A stretch of 64,000 bases of DNA from Actinomycetota bacterium (GCA_016870775.1 VGAK01000004.1:1-64000), one strand, 5' to 3'; positions 19,926 through 28,988 are shown, numbered from the stretch's first letter. Numbers and translations are program-made. The notes: generated by a model not told the origin, from the letters alone.

Positions 19926-21752
19926 ATGAAGCTCCGCAACGTCGCTCTCGTGGCCCATGTCGACCACGGCAAGACCACTCTCGTCGACACTCTCCTTCGC
20001 ACCACCGGCGCCTTCGCCGCGCACCAACAAGTGGTGGAGCGGGTGATGGACTCCGACGCCCAGGAGCGTGAGCGCGGTATCACGATCCTTGCGAAGGCCG
20101 CCCGTATCCGCTGGCGCGACACGTTGATCAACCTGGTCGACACACCCGGTCACGCCGACTTCGGTGGCGAGGTCGAGAGGGCGCTCGCTCTCGTCGACGG
20201 CATCATCTTGTTGGTGGACGCCGCCGAGGGCCCACTCCCACAGACTCGGTACGTGCTGTCCAAGGCCCTGTCGCGCGGGCTCCCGGCGATTCTTGTGATC
20301 AACAAAGTCGACCGGGGAGATGCCCGACCCGACGAGGTCCTGAGGGAGGTGGAGCAACTGTTCCTGGATCTCGCCTCCAGTGACGATCAACTCTCGTTTC
20401 CCGTGATCAGTGCGGTTGCCCGGGAGGGGCGCGCGATACCGGGCGTGGGAATGCCGCCGGCCGATGCGGACCTGTCGTGCCTGTTGGATGCGATCCTTTC
20501 CACAGTGCCGCCTCCGGTGGTCGACGAAGAAGCCCCGTTGGCCGCGCTCGTGACGAACCTCGATGCGTCGGACTACGTGGGTCGCCTGGCGATCGGTCGG
20601 GTGCACGCGGGTGTGATGCGCAAGGGGGACGGGGTCGTGCTCTTCGGGAGGGAGTCCGCCGGGACCGGCCCGCTGCGACGCAAGATCGTCCAGTTGAGCG
20701 TCTTCGACGGGATCGGTCGCACAGAGGTCGACGAGGTCCGTGCCGGAGATCTCTTCGTGCTCGCCGGCATTGCGGAGGTGGAAGTGGGGGACACCATCGG
20801 AGGAACCGAACTCAAGCGCGCCCTGCCGAGACTGGAGGTGGATGAGCCGGTCATTCGGATGAGTTTCGGGGTCAACACATCGCCGTACGCGGGTCGCGAG
20901 GGTCGTTTCGTCACGAGTCGCCACCTGCGCGAGCGTCTCGAGAAGGAGATTCTGGGCAATGTTTCGATCAGGATCGGCGAGACCGATTCTCCCGACGTCA
21001 TGTCGGTGGCGGGCCGGGGTGAGTTGCAACTCGCCGTGCTGATCGAGAACATGCGACGCGAGGGTTTCGAGGTGCAGGTGAGTCGACCCGAGGTCGTCAC
21101 ACGGGAGATCAACGGCAAGAGGCACGAACCACTCGAGTCGGGTTCGTGTGACGTCCCCGACGAGCACGTCGGCACGGTGACCCAGGCTCTCGCCCCGAGG
21201 AAGGGGCGCGTGACCGACCTGCGCCCCGGAGATCCCGGCCGGACGATCCTGTCGTTCGAGGCGCCCTCACGCGGGCTCCTCGGGTTCAGGTCGATGTTGA
21301 TGACGGCGACCCGTGGCACGGCCCTGTTGCACCAGTCGCACGCTGGCTGGACCCCGTGGGCGGGTGAGCTGCCCCATCGCTCCGGCGGTTCCATGATCGC
21401 CGATCGTGTCGGGTCGACGACTGCCTATGCGCTCGACAACCTGCAGTTGAGGGGGACACTCTTCGTCTCTCCCGGCGAGGAGGTCTACGAGGGGATGGTC
21501 GTCGGTGAGTCGGCGAGGGGCGAGGAGATGGTGGTGAACGCGGTTCGGCCGAAGGAGAAGACCAACATCCGCACGCACAGCCACGACGACGGGGTGAAAC
21601 TCGCGGCCCCGGTGGTGCACACGCTCGAGACCGCGATCGAGTGGATCGGTGACGACGAATTGGTCGAGGTGACACCCACCAAGATCCGCATTCGCAAGCG
21701 CCTCCTCAATCTCGAGGACCGCAAGAGGGCCTTCAAACGAAACTTGTCCTGA
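19926..21752 (+). CDS. typA: Translational GTPase TypA/BipA
   Basis: 608 aa ribosome-binding GTPase linked to 50S assembly and stress adaptation. G1 is HVDHGKTT at residues 11-18, G2 lies in RERGITI, G3 is DTPGHADFGGE and G4 is NKVD. EF-G-like domains III and V and the BipA-specific C-terminal domain (residues about 480-600, with VRPKEKTNIRTHSHDD) are present. Length matches the family. ATG 19926 is the natural start. A hairpin follows the stop. Confidence 0.97.
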   Translation: MKLRNVALVAHVDHGKTTLVDTLLRTTGAFAAHQQVVERVMDSDAQERERGITILAKAARIRWRDTLINLVDTPGHADFGGEVERALALVDGIILLVDAAEGPLPQTRYVLSKALSRGLPAILVINKVDRGDARPDEVLREVEQLFLDLASSDDQLSFPVISAVAREGRAIPGVGMPPADADLSCLLDAILSTVPPPVVDEEAPLAALVTNLDASDYVGRLAIGRVHAGVMRKGDGVVLFGRESAGTGPLRRKIVQLSVFDGIGRTEVDEVRAGDLFVLAGIAEVEVGDTIGGTELKRALPRLEVDEPVIRMSFGVNTSPYAGREGRFVTSRHLRERLEKEILGNVSIRIGETDSPDVMSVAGRGELQLAVLIENMRREGFEVQVSRPEVVTREINGKRHEPLESGSCDVPDEHVGTVTQALAPRKGRVTDLRPGDPGRTILSFEAPSRGLLGFRSMLMTATRGTALLHQSHAGWTPWAGELPHRSGGSMIADRVGSTTAYALDNLQLRGTLFVSPGEEVYEGMVVGESARGEEMVVNAVRPKEKTNIRTHSHDDGVKLAAPVVHTLETAIEWIGDDELVEVTPTKIRIRKRLLNLEDRKRAFKRNLS

Positions 21753-21774
21753 TCCGCCGGCAGCGCGGGTGTTG

Positions 21775-21809
21775 CCTGCGGTGCGTCAGCGGCGCTTGCG
21801 CACCGCAGG
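21775..21809. terminator. Terminator-like hairpin between typA and a convergent gene
   Basis: An 11-bp perfect stem (21775-21785 CCTGCGGTGCG with 21799-21809) encloses a 13-base loop. The right arm lies inside the 3' end of the convergent gene, whose stop sits in the loop. No T-tract. Confidence 0.55.
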
Positions 21810-22514
21810 GTGCGGGAGAGGAACCGCCGTCGGGCGCTGCAGCAGGCCCACCATGATCTTGTAGGACTTGTGCCCCATCATTTCAGTGAGTTCGTCCTCG
21901 AAGAACTTGTAGGCGGGATCCCGGCCGACATGGGCGTCAGCCGACTCGGTGCACCACCATGCGAACTCGTCACCGCCCTCTCCCCAGTCCCTGCGCTTCC
22001 ACTCACGGATGGTGGAGACCACGTACCCCCCGTCCTCGACGTGGTCTTGCATGCGCACCGGAACCTGCCAGCACACGTCGGGCTTCCAGTCGATGTGGCG
22101 CTCTCGGGCCTCGGTGGCCGCGATGTGGAACGCGCACCCGGTTCCACCCTCAAAACCGGGCGGATTGTGGAAGATGCACGCTCCATTGACGACGCGGGTC
22201 TTCTCGGAACCGTCGCGCTCGCGCCCCCACCATCCCCGGCGCTTGGCCACGGCGTGGTTCTTCCAGTGTCGGGCTTCCAGTCGATCCACGTGTCGCGACA
22301 CCGATTCGAAGTCCTCCTTGTCGAGGAAGTGGGCACCGAAGGAGCAGCAACCCTGCATCAATTCGGGTGTGGGATCGTCATGGATGCCCTGGCAACCCTG
22401 GCCGTAGATGCACTTGTAGGCCGATCTGAGGAACGTCGCATCGATCATCCATGTGCGCAGTTCGTCGGGATGCTCGAAGCTGATCCACTCATGCGGTTGC
22501 TCTTCTCTCGGCAC
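21786..22514 (-). CDS. Cys/His-rich conserved protein of unknown function
   Basis: 242 aa soluble protein. The N-terminal third carries a dense Cys cluster (YKCIYGQGCQGI, then MQGCCSFGAHF). Two further Cys lie in GACIFHNPPGFEGGTGCAFHI, a His follows (TEARERHIDW), then KPDVCWQVP. This is suggestive of metal or iron-sulfur binding similar in spirit to YkgJ-type proteins, but I do not recognise the family with certainty. GTG 22514 is supported by TAGCGT ending 8 bases upstream. No partner is suggested by the neighbours. Confidence 0.75.
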   Translation of the reverse strand: MPREEQPHEWISFEHPDELRTWMIDATFLRSAYKCIYGQGCQGIHDDPTPELMQGCCSFGAHFLDKEDFESVSRHVDRLEARHWKNHAVAKRRGWWGRERDGSEKTRVVNGACIFHNPPGFEGGTGCAFHIAATEARERHIDWKPDVCWQVPVRMQDHVEDGGYVVSTIREWKRRDWGEGGDEFAWWCTESADAHVGRDPAYKFFEDELTEMMGHKSYKIMVGLLQRPTAVPLPHPAVRKRR

Positions 22515-22522
22515 GGTGGATC

Positions 22523-22528
22523 ACGCTA
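22523..22528 (-). promoter_or_regulatory. -10 hexamer TAGCGT, leaderless type
   Basis: Ends 8 bases before GTG 22514 on the minus strand. Confidence 0.5.
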
Positions 22529-22683
22529 GACGCTGGAGTTGCCGCTGGCACGATCCGCACCGGAGGTAGGGAGCACACATGAGGGTCACGGACCAACGGC
22601 TCGGGAGTGTGCCATTGTGTCGCGACGGTGTCGACGCGGTGCCCGACCGTGTCCACCCGCACGAGCGTGGGAGGGAACCGGCA

Positions 22684-22905
22684 ATGTCGGACGAGTCGCT
22701 GGAGCACCGGGAACGGGTGTTGGACATCGCTGCTGAACTGCGTCGGATCTCCGAGGCATTGAACGATGCGGCCATGTCGGTTCTGTCGGGGGCGATCGCC
22801 GATGGCTCGGGGGAGAGGCCCGAGTTGGAGCGTCGGATCTCGAGGGCGCGCCGGACGGTCGATCGTGCGGTTGCCCAACTCGTGGGGTCACCCGACGAGG
22901 CCTGA
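22684..22905 (+). CDS. Small helical protein of unknown function
   Basis: 73 aa, almost entirely helical by composition, with heptad-like Leu/Ile spacing (ERVLDIAAELRRISEAL) and an Arg-rich second helix (RRISRARRTVDRAVAQL). No family recognised. ATG 22684 is chosen because GGAGGGA ends about 7 bases upstream. An in-frame ATG at 22579 would add 35 residues of low-complexity, unconserved-looking sequence. It converges with the LOG-family gene. Confidence 0.6.
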   Translation: MSDESLEHRERVLDIAAELRRISEALNDAAMSVLSGAIADGSGERPELERRISRARRTVDRAVAQLVGSPDEA

Positions 22906-22921
22906 GCGCCCGGGCGTCTCA
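22903..22921. terminator. Small hairpin spanning both convergent stop codons
   Basis: TGAGCGCCCGGGCGTCTCA is a near-palindrome with one bulge. It includes the TGA of the plus gene and the stop of the minus gene. Weak bidirectional terminator candidate. Confidence 0.35.
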
Positions 22922-23941
22922 GTGGCCGTTGAGATCGTCGATCAATGGTCGCAACGGAGCGAAGCCCTTCGCCGAGTACCTCACCGCCACCCGGGGGAGA
23001 TGGACCATGTCGTCGTCGCGCACCTCGGCCTCGGTCGGGCCCGTCTGGGTCATCGGTGTGCCGTCGGTGAGCCCCGCGTGCCGTGCGGCGAGGACGGCGA
23101 ACGCCTCGTCTGGGATCCGCCGCTGCAGACGGATCATCATCAGCTCGGACACATAACGGATCGAGTGGTAGTTGCGGTAGAAACCGGTCACCTCGGCAAC
23201 TGCGTCCCCGGGGTTGTCCGTGATGCGGTACAGACTCGTGTCCTCCGATGAGATGAGACCCGCACTGGTGAGCAGTGGCTCGAGCGTTTCCATGAGCGGG
23301 GTCCAGAAAGGTCGACCCTTGACCTCGCAGAACACGATCGGGACCGGGACGCCCTTGGCCGTCTGTGCGAGAGTCAGCAACTCGAAGGTCTCGTCGAGCG
23401 TGCCGAATCCGCCGGGCATGCAGAGGAAGGCATGGGACTCCTTCACGAGCATCAGCTTGCGGGTGAAGAAGTAGCGCATGCTCACGTACTTCTCGTCACC
23501 AGCGATGACCGAGTTGGCCCCGGACTCGAAGGGGAGCCTGATCGACACCCCGATCGAGCGTTCGCGTCCCGCACCCACCATGCCGGCCTCCATCAGTCCC
23601 GGCCCGGCGCCGGTGACGACCATGTAGCCCTCGTCGGCGAGGGCGGCGGCGGTGCGCACGGTGAGGTCGTAGATGGGATCGTCGGGACGGGTGCGCGCCG
23701 ACCCGAAGACGGTGACTTTCCTCGCGTCGCGGTGCGGGGCGAAGACCTCGAAGGCCTTCTGCATCTCCTGGATCGCGACGCTGGCGATCTTCACATCCAG
23801 CGATGATGCTCGTCCCTGCGTGAGGCGTGTGACGGCCTCGACGAGTCTCAGCAGATTCCGGCGATCGGTGGTCGGGCGTCCCGACGACGACAGCGCGCGC
23901 ACGAGGGCCTCGACCTCCTTGGGCGAGGGTGTGTCGTTCAC
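22919..23941 (-). CDS. LOG-family nucleotide 5'-monophosphate phosphoribohydrolase-like protein
   Basis: 340 aa. A Rossmann core from residue about 70 shows VTVFGSARTRPDDP, GAGPGLMEAGMVGAG and the family signature PGGFGTLDETFE with its catalytic Glu. LOG proteins split nucleoside monophosphates into base plus ribose 5-phosphate. This longer form, with an N-terminal helical extension, resembles the PpnN-like branch that acts on ordinary nucleotides rather than cytokinins. GTG 23941 overlaps the transaldolase stop (GTGA), placing it third in a tkt-tal-LOG operon. Its predicted product, ribose 5-phosphate, is a transketolase substrate. Confidence 0.85.
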   Translation of the reverse strand: MNDTPSPKEVEALVRALSSSGRPTTDRRNLLRLVEAVTRLTQGRASSLDVKIASVAIQEMQKAFEVFAPHRDARKVTVFGSARTRPDDPIYDLTVRTAAALADEGYMVVTGAGPGLMEAGMVGAGRERSIGVSIRLPFESGANSVIAGDEKYVSMRYFFTRKLMLVKESHAFLCMPGGFGTLDETFELLTLAQTAKGVPVPIVFCEVKGRPFWTPLMETLEPLLTSAGLISSEDTSLYRITDNPGDAVAEVTGFYRNYHSIRYVSELMMIRLQRRIPDEAFAVLAARHAGLTDGTPMTQTGPTEAEVRDDDMVHLPRVAVRYSAKGFAPLRPLIDDLNGH

Positions 23942-25038
23942 GTGCGGGAGTCCGCCTTGGTCTGCAGGGTCGAGATCAAGTCGTCGAACGAGGCAACGAA
24001 CGAGGCGACTCCCTCCGACTCGAGCACTGTCGCGACATCGCCGACATCCACCCCGACATCGGCGAGTCGTGCCCATTGCAGCCGCGCATCCTCGAGACCG
24101 ACATCAATCGTTCGTCCGCACGCGCCGTGATCATCGAAGGCCTCCAGTGTCGTCTCCGGCAGGGTGTTGACGGTCCCGGGGCCGATCAGTGAGTCGACGT
24201 AGAGCGTGTCGGGATAGGCCGGGTTCTTCGTCGATGTCGATGCCCAGAGGGGTCGCTGCGGTGACGCTCCGAGATCGGCGAGGCGGCTCCACCGGGGTCC
24301 CGAGAAGCGCGTCGTCGCCAGGTCGAAGGCGAGTTTGGCCTGGTTGACGGCAGCAGTCCCGCACAGCTCGAGTGCCTCACCACCGAGGAGCCGGAGTCGT
24401 TTGTCGATCTCGGTGTCCACACGGCTGATGAAGAAGCTCGCGACACTCGCGACACCCGAGACGGACTCGCCCGCCGCAACTCGATCCTCGAGACCCGCGA
24501 TGTACGCATCGATGACCGCGTCGTAGCGCTCGAGACTGAAGATCAGGGTGACGTTGACGTTGCGACCCTCGGCGATCATCGCGCGGACCGCCGGGAGACC
24601 CTCGATCGTCGCGGGGATCTTGATCATCGCGTGAGGACGGTCGATCCGGCTGTGGAGTGCCCGTGCCGCCTCGAGTGTCGCGGCCCCGTCGCGGGCGAGA
24701 GAGGGGTCCACCTCCACACTGACGAAGCCGTCGGAGCCGCCAGAGTTCCTGTAGAGCGGCTCGAAGGTGTCGAGCGCACCGTGGATGTCGGCGAGCACCA
24801 GCTCCCAGTACGCCCGACGAACATCGGGGGAGACCGCAAGTTCGCGCACGAGTTGCTCGTCGTATGCGGGGCTTCCCTGGATCGCCTTCTGGAAGATCGT
24901 CGGATTCGACGTGAGACCGCGCACCCCGCGTGCGACGAGAGCCTCGAGTCGCCCCGACGTGAGGTCGGCACGGGTGAGATTGTCGATCCAGGGGCTCTGG
25001 CCCTGCTGTTCGTGGAGCAGGTGAAGGCGACCCGTCAT
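23938..25038 (-). CDS. tal: Transaldolase
   Basis: 366 aa enzyme of the non-oxidative pentose phosphate pathway that moves a dihydroxyacetone unit from sedoheptulose 7-phosphate to glyceraldehyde 3-phosphate. The Schiff-base Lys is K140 in HAMIKIPAT. LTSNPTIF near residue 42 and the WASTSTKNPAY phosphate-binding segment are typical of the larger actinobacterial (TalB-like) class. ATG 25038 overlaps the tkt stop (ATGA), so translation is coupled. Confidence 0.96.
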   Translation of the reverse strand: MTGRLHLLHEQQGQSPWIDNLTRADLTSGRLEALVARGVRGLTSNPTIFQKAIQGSPAYDEQLVRELAVSPDVRRAYWELVLADIHGALDTFEPLYRNSGGSDGFVSVEVDPSLARDGAATLEAARALHSRIDRPHAMIKIPATIEGLPAVRAMIAEGRNVNVTLIFSLERYDAVIDAYIAGLEDRVAAGESVSGVASVASFFISRVDTEIDKRLRLLGGEALELCGTAAVNQAKLAFDLATTRFSGPRWSRLADLGASPQRPLWASTSTKNPAYPDTLYVDSLIGPGTVNTLPETTLEAFDDHGACGRTIDVGLEDARLQWARLADVGVDVGDVATVLESEGVASFVASFDDLISTLQTKADSRT

Positions 25039-26987
25039 CGTGGGACTACTGCCTTGACCGCCTCGGCGACGCGCGATGGCGTGATCCCGAGTCGCTCCAT
25101 GGCAACCGGGCCGGGAGCGCTCGCGCCGAAGCGGTCGATGCCCACCGAGGCATCGGCATGGCGTTCCCACCCGAATGTCGAGCCCGCCTCGACACTGACC
25201 ACCGGCAGGCCGGTTGGGATCACGGCGTCTTGCTGGTCGCGACTGAGGACACCGAAGCGGTCCCACGAGGGCATCGACACGACATGCACCGCGATGCCGT
25301 CCGCATCCAGGAGTGCAGCCGCCTCCAGTGCCACGGCCACCTCGCTGCCAGTGGCCACGATGGTGGCACGCGCATCGGGGGCGGTGCGCACCCGACCAGC
25401 GCCAGGATGCACCGCGGAGCCATCGGTGATCACGGGAAGGTTTTGGCGCGACAGGATCAGTGCCGTCGGACCGTCGTGGACCAGCGCCTCCACCCACGCG
25501 GCTGCCGTCTCGGGTCCATCTGCAGGTCGGATGACCTGCAGACCGGGAATGGCGCGCAGCGAGGCGAGATGCTCGACGGGTTGGTGCGTCGGACCGTCCT
25601 CTCCGACCCCGACCGAGTCGTGGCTGAAGACAAAGACACAACGGGCGCGGGAGAGAGCGGCGAGCCGTATTGCCGGGCGCATGTAGTCGGCGAAGACGAA
25701 GAATGTTCCTCCGACGGGGATGACACCGCCGTGGCGCGCCATCCCCACGAGAGCGGCACCCATGGCATGCTCGCGGATTCCGTAGAAGATCTGTCGTCCG
25801 GTGCGGTCGGTGCGCGAGAAGGCGGGGCTCGCGAGTTTCGCGCCGGTGTTCCCGGTGAGGTCGGCAGCCCCGGAGAGAACCTGTGGCAGAACCTCGGAGG
25901 TGGCATCGAGGATCTTCTGAAAGGCGACGCGAGTCGCCGGATTCTGATCCGGTGCGAATGGGGGGAGAGCCGCCTCGATGTCGGCTCTGCGGGGTGCCGA
26001 ATGGAACCGATCGAGCGCTTGTTTTCGTGCGGTGTCCTGTGCGGATTCCCACGATCGGCGTGCCGTGCCCCCGCGAGCCGCACAGTGGTCCCGGTACGCC
26101 TCCACCAGTCCCTCCGGCAACCAGAACGGTTCGGCGGGAATGCCCATCACGGCCTTGGTGGTCGCAACGAGATCGGCGGTGAAGGGGTTGCCGTGGGCCT
26201 CGTGCCTGTCGGTGAGATCGGGCGACGGATGACCGATGTGAGTGCGCAGGCACACGAGGCTCGGCGCCCCGCGGTGCTCGCGTGCCGCACGAAGAATCGT
26301 CTCCAGGGCATCGCAATCCTCGCCGATTTCACCGGCTTCGATGACGTTCCACCCGTAGGCCCGGAATCGGTCGGGGACGAGGTCACTGCATGCGAGGTCG
26401 GTCGGGCCGTCAATGGTGATTTTGTTGTCGTCAAAGATCACGACCAGACGGTCCAGACCGAGATGCCCCGCGAGCGATGCAGCCTCGTGCGAGATGCCCT
26501 CCATGAGGCAGCCATCCCCGGCGATGACCCAGGTTCTGTGGTCGATCGACTGCGGGCCGAGGGTGGCGCGCAGGTGTTCCTCGGCAATTGCCATCCCCAC
26601 CGCGTTGGCAAACCCTTGGCCGAGGGGCCCGGTGGTGACCTCGATCCCGGGTGTGTGCCCCGCCTCCGGGTGCCCGGGTGTCGCGGAGTCCCATTGCCGG
26701 AAGGCGCGCAGGTCATCGAGTTCGAGACCCTGCCCCGACAGGAACATGAGGGCGTACTGGAGGATGGAGGCGTGCCCGTTCGACAGCACGAAACGGTCGC
26801 GGTCGATCCATGCCGGATCGGTCGGGTCGTGACGCATGATCCGGGAGTACAGAACGTGGGCGAGAGGTGCGAGTGCCATCGCGGTGCCCTGATGGCCACT
26901 CTTGGCAGCGAGAGGGGCGTCCATGGCGATACCTCGGATGACAGCCACGGCCAATCTGTCCTGTTCCTTGGTCAACTGATCGGGCAC
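25035..26987 (-). CDS. tkt: Transketolase
   Basis: 650 aa thiamine-diphosphate enzyme transferring two-carbon ketol units between sugar phosphates. SGHQGTAMALAP is the N-terminal substrate/TPP block, AGDGCLMEG the TPP-Mg motif, GIREHAMGA carries the catalytic Glu, and HDSVGVGEDGPTHQP is the pyrimidine-domain signature. Length is normal. GTG 26987 is supported by TAGCCT ending 6 bases upstream, whose TAG is also the stop of nagA. First gene of tkt-tal-LOG. Confidence 0.97.
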   Translation of the reverse strand: MPDQLTKEQDRLAVAVIRGIAMDAPLAAKSGHQGTAMALAPLAHVLYSRIMRHDPTDPAWIDRDRFVLSNGHASILQYALMFLSGQGLELDDLRAFRQWDSATPGHPEAGHTPGIEVTTGPLGQGFANAVGMAIAEEHLRATLGPQSIDHRTWVIAGDGCLMEGISHEAASLAGHLGLDRLVVIFDDNKITIDGPTDLACSDLVPDRFRAYGWNVIEAGEIGEDCDALETILRAAREHRGAPSLVCLRTHIGHPSPDLTDRHEAHGNPFTADLVATTKAVMGIPAEPFWLPEGLVEAYRDHCAARGGTARRSWESAQDTARKQALDRFHSAPRRADIEAALPPFAPDQNPATRVAFQKILDATSEVLPQVLSGAADLTGNTGAKLASPAFSRTDRTGRQIFYGIREHAMGAALVGMARHGGVIPVGGTFFVFADYMRPAIRLAALSRARCVFVFSHDSVGVGEDGPTHQPVEHLASLRAIPGLQVIRPADGPETAAAWVEALVHDGPTALILSRQNLPVITDGSAVHPGAGRVRTAPDARATIVATGSEVAVALEAAALLDADGIAVHVVSMPSWDRFGVLSRDQQDAVIPTGLPVVSVEAGSTFGWERHADASVGIDRFGASAPGPVAMERLGITPSRVAEAVKAVVPR

Positions 26988-26993
26988 AGCCCG

Positions 26994-26999
26994 AGGCTA
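26994..26999 (-). promoter_or_regulatory. -10 hexamer TAGCCT containing the nagA stop codon
   Basis: Ends 6 bases before tkt GTG 26987 on the minus strand. Positions 26999-26997 are also the TAG stop of nagA. Confidence 0.55.
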
Positions 27000-28085
27000 A
27001 TCGGCGCGCTGTGCCCGGAACCGTTCCACCACGCGCAGTCCCTCGTCGAGCGCGATCACATCGCTCCGATGTCCGACTGCGATCGTGCCGGCCCTCACGT
27101 CGTGCTCGTCTTGGCCGATGAGACCCGCGGGTCGGGAGGTGACCGCACGGAGCGCAGTTTGGAGGTCGATGCCGATATCGAGCACCACGTGCCGGAGACA
27201 GCCGAGCAGGCTCGTCGTGGATCCTGTGAGCGTGCCGTCCGGCAGCACCGCAACGCCCCCACCGGTTTCCACGCCGCGCGCGAGGGCCCAGGGGGATTTC
27301 CATGCCACCGAGTCCGACACCAACACGACCCTCCCGGGGGCGGACAGGAACACGAGAGCGACGATCTCGTCCGCGACATGGTGTCCATCGGCGATGAGGC
27401 CACAGGTGATCCGATCGTCCACGAGGGCCCACAGAGCGAGGCCCCCGTCGCGGTGGTGCACCCCCGACATGCCGTTGAACAGGTGCGTGACCATGTGCGC
27501 ACCGGCGCTCACGGCGAGATCCCATTGATCTCGCGTCGGTGCGCTGTGGCCGATGGACACGCGGACACCCCGACCCACCAACGACTCGATCGCTGCGGGC
27601 GCACCGGGGGCTTCGGCTGCGATCGTGACCATGCGGACACTCGCCGGCAGATGTGACAGGTACGGCTGCTCTACTGCCACGATGTGGCGCGTGTCGTGGG
27701 CACCGGGACGACCCCCGAGGAACGGCCCTTCGGTGTGGATGCCGAGCATGCCCGGCAGGTCGGTGCGAGAAGAATCCAATCGGGCGAGCGTCCCGGCCAT
27801 CGTTTCGAGGGGAGCGGTCACGATGGTGCCGAGCCAGTGCGATGTGCCCTCCCGCCACAGCAGCTCGTCGAGTCGTGCGAGATCCGTGGGCGACGCTCCG
27901 GCGACGTCCACGTCGCCCCAGCCATTCATTTGCACATCCACCAAGCCCGGCGACAGCAGCGCGTGCTCGGCACGACCCGAACTGGGACCGATCGCAACCA
28001 CGGTGCCGGCGTCGTCCAAGTCCACCGAGGTGGATCCATGGAGTGTGTGGCCGTCGAAGAATCTTTCCGCCGAGACGCGGGGCAT
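26997..28085 (-). CDS. nagA: N-acetylglucosamine-6-phosphate deacetylase
   Basis: 362 aa amidohydrolase-superfamily enzyme converting GlcNAc-6-P to GlcN-6-P plus acetate in amino-sugar and cell-wall recycling. LSPGLVDVQMNGWGD is the N-terminal barrel strand, IHTEGPFLGG has the metal-binding Glu, VSIGHSAPT and VTHLFNGMSG give metal/substrate His, and LVSDSVAW gives the catalytic Asp. ATG 28085 is preferred because TAGATT ends 7 bases upstream; an in-frame TTG at 28094 is less likely. No nagB or PTS gene is nearby. Confidence 0.93.
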   Translation of the reverse strand: MPRVSAERFFDGHTLHGSTSVDLDDAGTVVAIGPSSGRAEHALLSPGLVDVQMNGWGDVDVAGASPTDLARLDELLWREGTSHWLGTIVTAPLETMAGTLARLDSSRTDLPGMLGIHTEGPFLGGRPGAHDTRHIVAVEQPYLSHLPASVRMVTIAAEAPGAPAAIESLVGRGVRVSIGHSAPTRDQWDLAVSAGAHMVTHLFNGMSGVHHRDGGLALWALVDDRITCGLIADGHHVADEIVALVFLSAPGRVVLVSDSVAWKSPWALARGVETGGGVAVLPDGTLTGSTTSLLGCLRHVVLDIGIDLQTALRAVTSRPAGLIGQDEHDVRAGTIAVGHRSDVIALDEGLRVVERFRAQRAD

Positions 28086-28092
28086 GGTGGGC

Positions 28093-28098
28093 AATCTA
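28093..28098 (-). promoter_or_regulatory. -10 hexamer TAGATT, leaderless type
   Basis: Ends 7 bases before nagA ATG 28085 on the minus strand. Confidence 0.55.
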
Positions 28099-28169
28099 GG
28101 ACGCGGGCTCGTTCGCTCCGGCGGTGGGGGACCGGGGGACGACGAAGCGGCCCCGGATGGGCCCTGGCG

Positions 28170-28934
28170 TCAGGCGGCTGGCGTGCGGGCCGATGCCACC
28201 AGCTTGATGTCGTCGAAGCGGAGCGTGGCGAGCCTCGCCTTGGTGAGGAGTTTGATCAGCCACCAGCCCGGATCGATCTCGCCACGACGGTGGGACAGAC
28301 GCGGCGACGACGGTGCGGCGTGGTGGTTGTTGTGGAGTCCCTCGCCCATCGTGAAGAACGCGAGCCACTGGAGGTTCGTGGCGGCCGAGTTGGTGTAGGT
28401 GCGCTTTCCGAAGTGGTGACCCAGTGCGTTCACCGCGGCGTTGCCCGCGAGGTACGCATTGGTGTGAATGAAGGCTGCGAGCAATCCGCCGACCGGTCCG
28501 AGCACGATGATCAGCACGGCGATCCCGGTCCCGAGACCGAACAAGTGGTGACCGAAGAACCAACGATCCCAGCGATCGTCGACCACATCGCGGGCGTACC
28601 TGTCGATGATTTGAGGGTCCGACAGGGCCTTGCGGTACAAGCCGACGTTGCCAGCCTGGACTTTCTGCCATCCGAGGAGGACGGGGGAGTGCGGATCACC
28701 CTCTGAGTCGGTGAACGCGTGGTGCTTGCGGTGCACGGCGGCCCATTGCTTCGGCTTGATTCCCGTTGTGAGCCAGATGGCGGCTCGGAAGAGCCACTCG
28801 ACGAATGGATGGAGCGTCAGGGCTTTGTGGCTGACCGCTCGGTGCAGGTACACGGTGGTGCTGGCCATGGCAATGGTGTTGACGATGGCGGCCACGATCA
28901 AGGCTGGAACAAGGGTGTTGGTCAGAAAGGACAT
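28170..28934 (-). CDS. Membrane fatty-acid desaturase
   Basis: 254 aa integral-membrane di-iron enzyme. The three His boxes are HRAVSH (31-36), HRKHH (68-72) and HNNHH near residue 225, all intact. Hydrophobic segments lie around residues 8-30, 45-62 and 130-165. The order and spacing match acyl-CoA/acyl-lipid delta-9-type desaturases. ATG 28934 is fixed by TACCCT ending 6 bases upstream. It faces a TetR gene across a perfect palindrome, so control of membrane fluidity by that repressor is likely. Double-bond position is unknown. Confidence 0.92.
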   Translation of the reverse strand: MSFLTNTLVPALIVAAIVNTIAMASTTVYLHRAVSHKALTLHPFVEWLFRAAIWLTTGIKPKQWAAVHRKHHAFTDSEGDPHSPVLLGWQKVQAGNVGLYRKALSDPQIIDRYARDVVDDRWDRWFFGHHLFGLGTGIAVLIIVLGPVGGLLAAFIHTNAYLAGNAAVNALGHHFGKRTYTNSAATNLQWLAFFTMGEGLHNNHHAAPSSPRLSHRRGEIDPGWWLIKLLTKARLATLRFDDIKLVASARTPAA

Positions 28935-28940
28935 GCCGAC

Positions 28941-28946
28941 AGGGTA
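28941..28946 (-). promoter_or_regulatory. -10 hexamer TACCCT for the desaturase gene
   Basis: Ends 6 bases before ATG 28934 on the minus strand. The adjacent palindrome at 28952-28969 would cover the region between -10 and -35. Confidence 0.55.
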
Positions 28947-28951
28947 GCGCA

Positions 28952-28969
28952 CTACCTACCGGTAGGTAG
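28952..28969. promoter_or_regulatory. Predicted TetR operator (18-bp perfect palindrome)
   Basis: CTACCTACCGGTAGGTAG is a perfect inverted repeat centred between the desaturase (-) and TetR (+) genes. It abuts the -10 of the former and lies 4 bases upstream of the -10 of the latter. A bound dimer would block both promoters. Confidence 0.75.
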
Positions 28970-28973
28970 GCAG

Positions 28974-28979
28974 TATCCT
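28974..28979 (+). promoter_or_regulatory. -10 hexamer TATCCT for the TetR gene
   Basis: Ends 9 bases before ATG 28989. The operator palindrome lies immediately upstream. Confidence 0.5.
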
Positions 28980-28988
28980 CAAATTTCT

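Noticed and set aside
25158..27656. 832-codon open frame on the plus strand, antisense to tkt and nagA
   Set aside because: Shadow of strong third-position GC bias. The minus strand encodes full-length, motif-complete transketolase and NagA; the plus product has no recognisable domain.
28719..28988. N-terminal extension of the TetR gene
   Set aside because: It would translate through the operator palindrome and the antisense of the desaturase. ATG 28989 directly precedes a typical TetR N-terminus.
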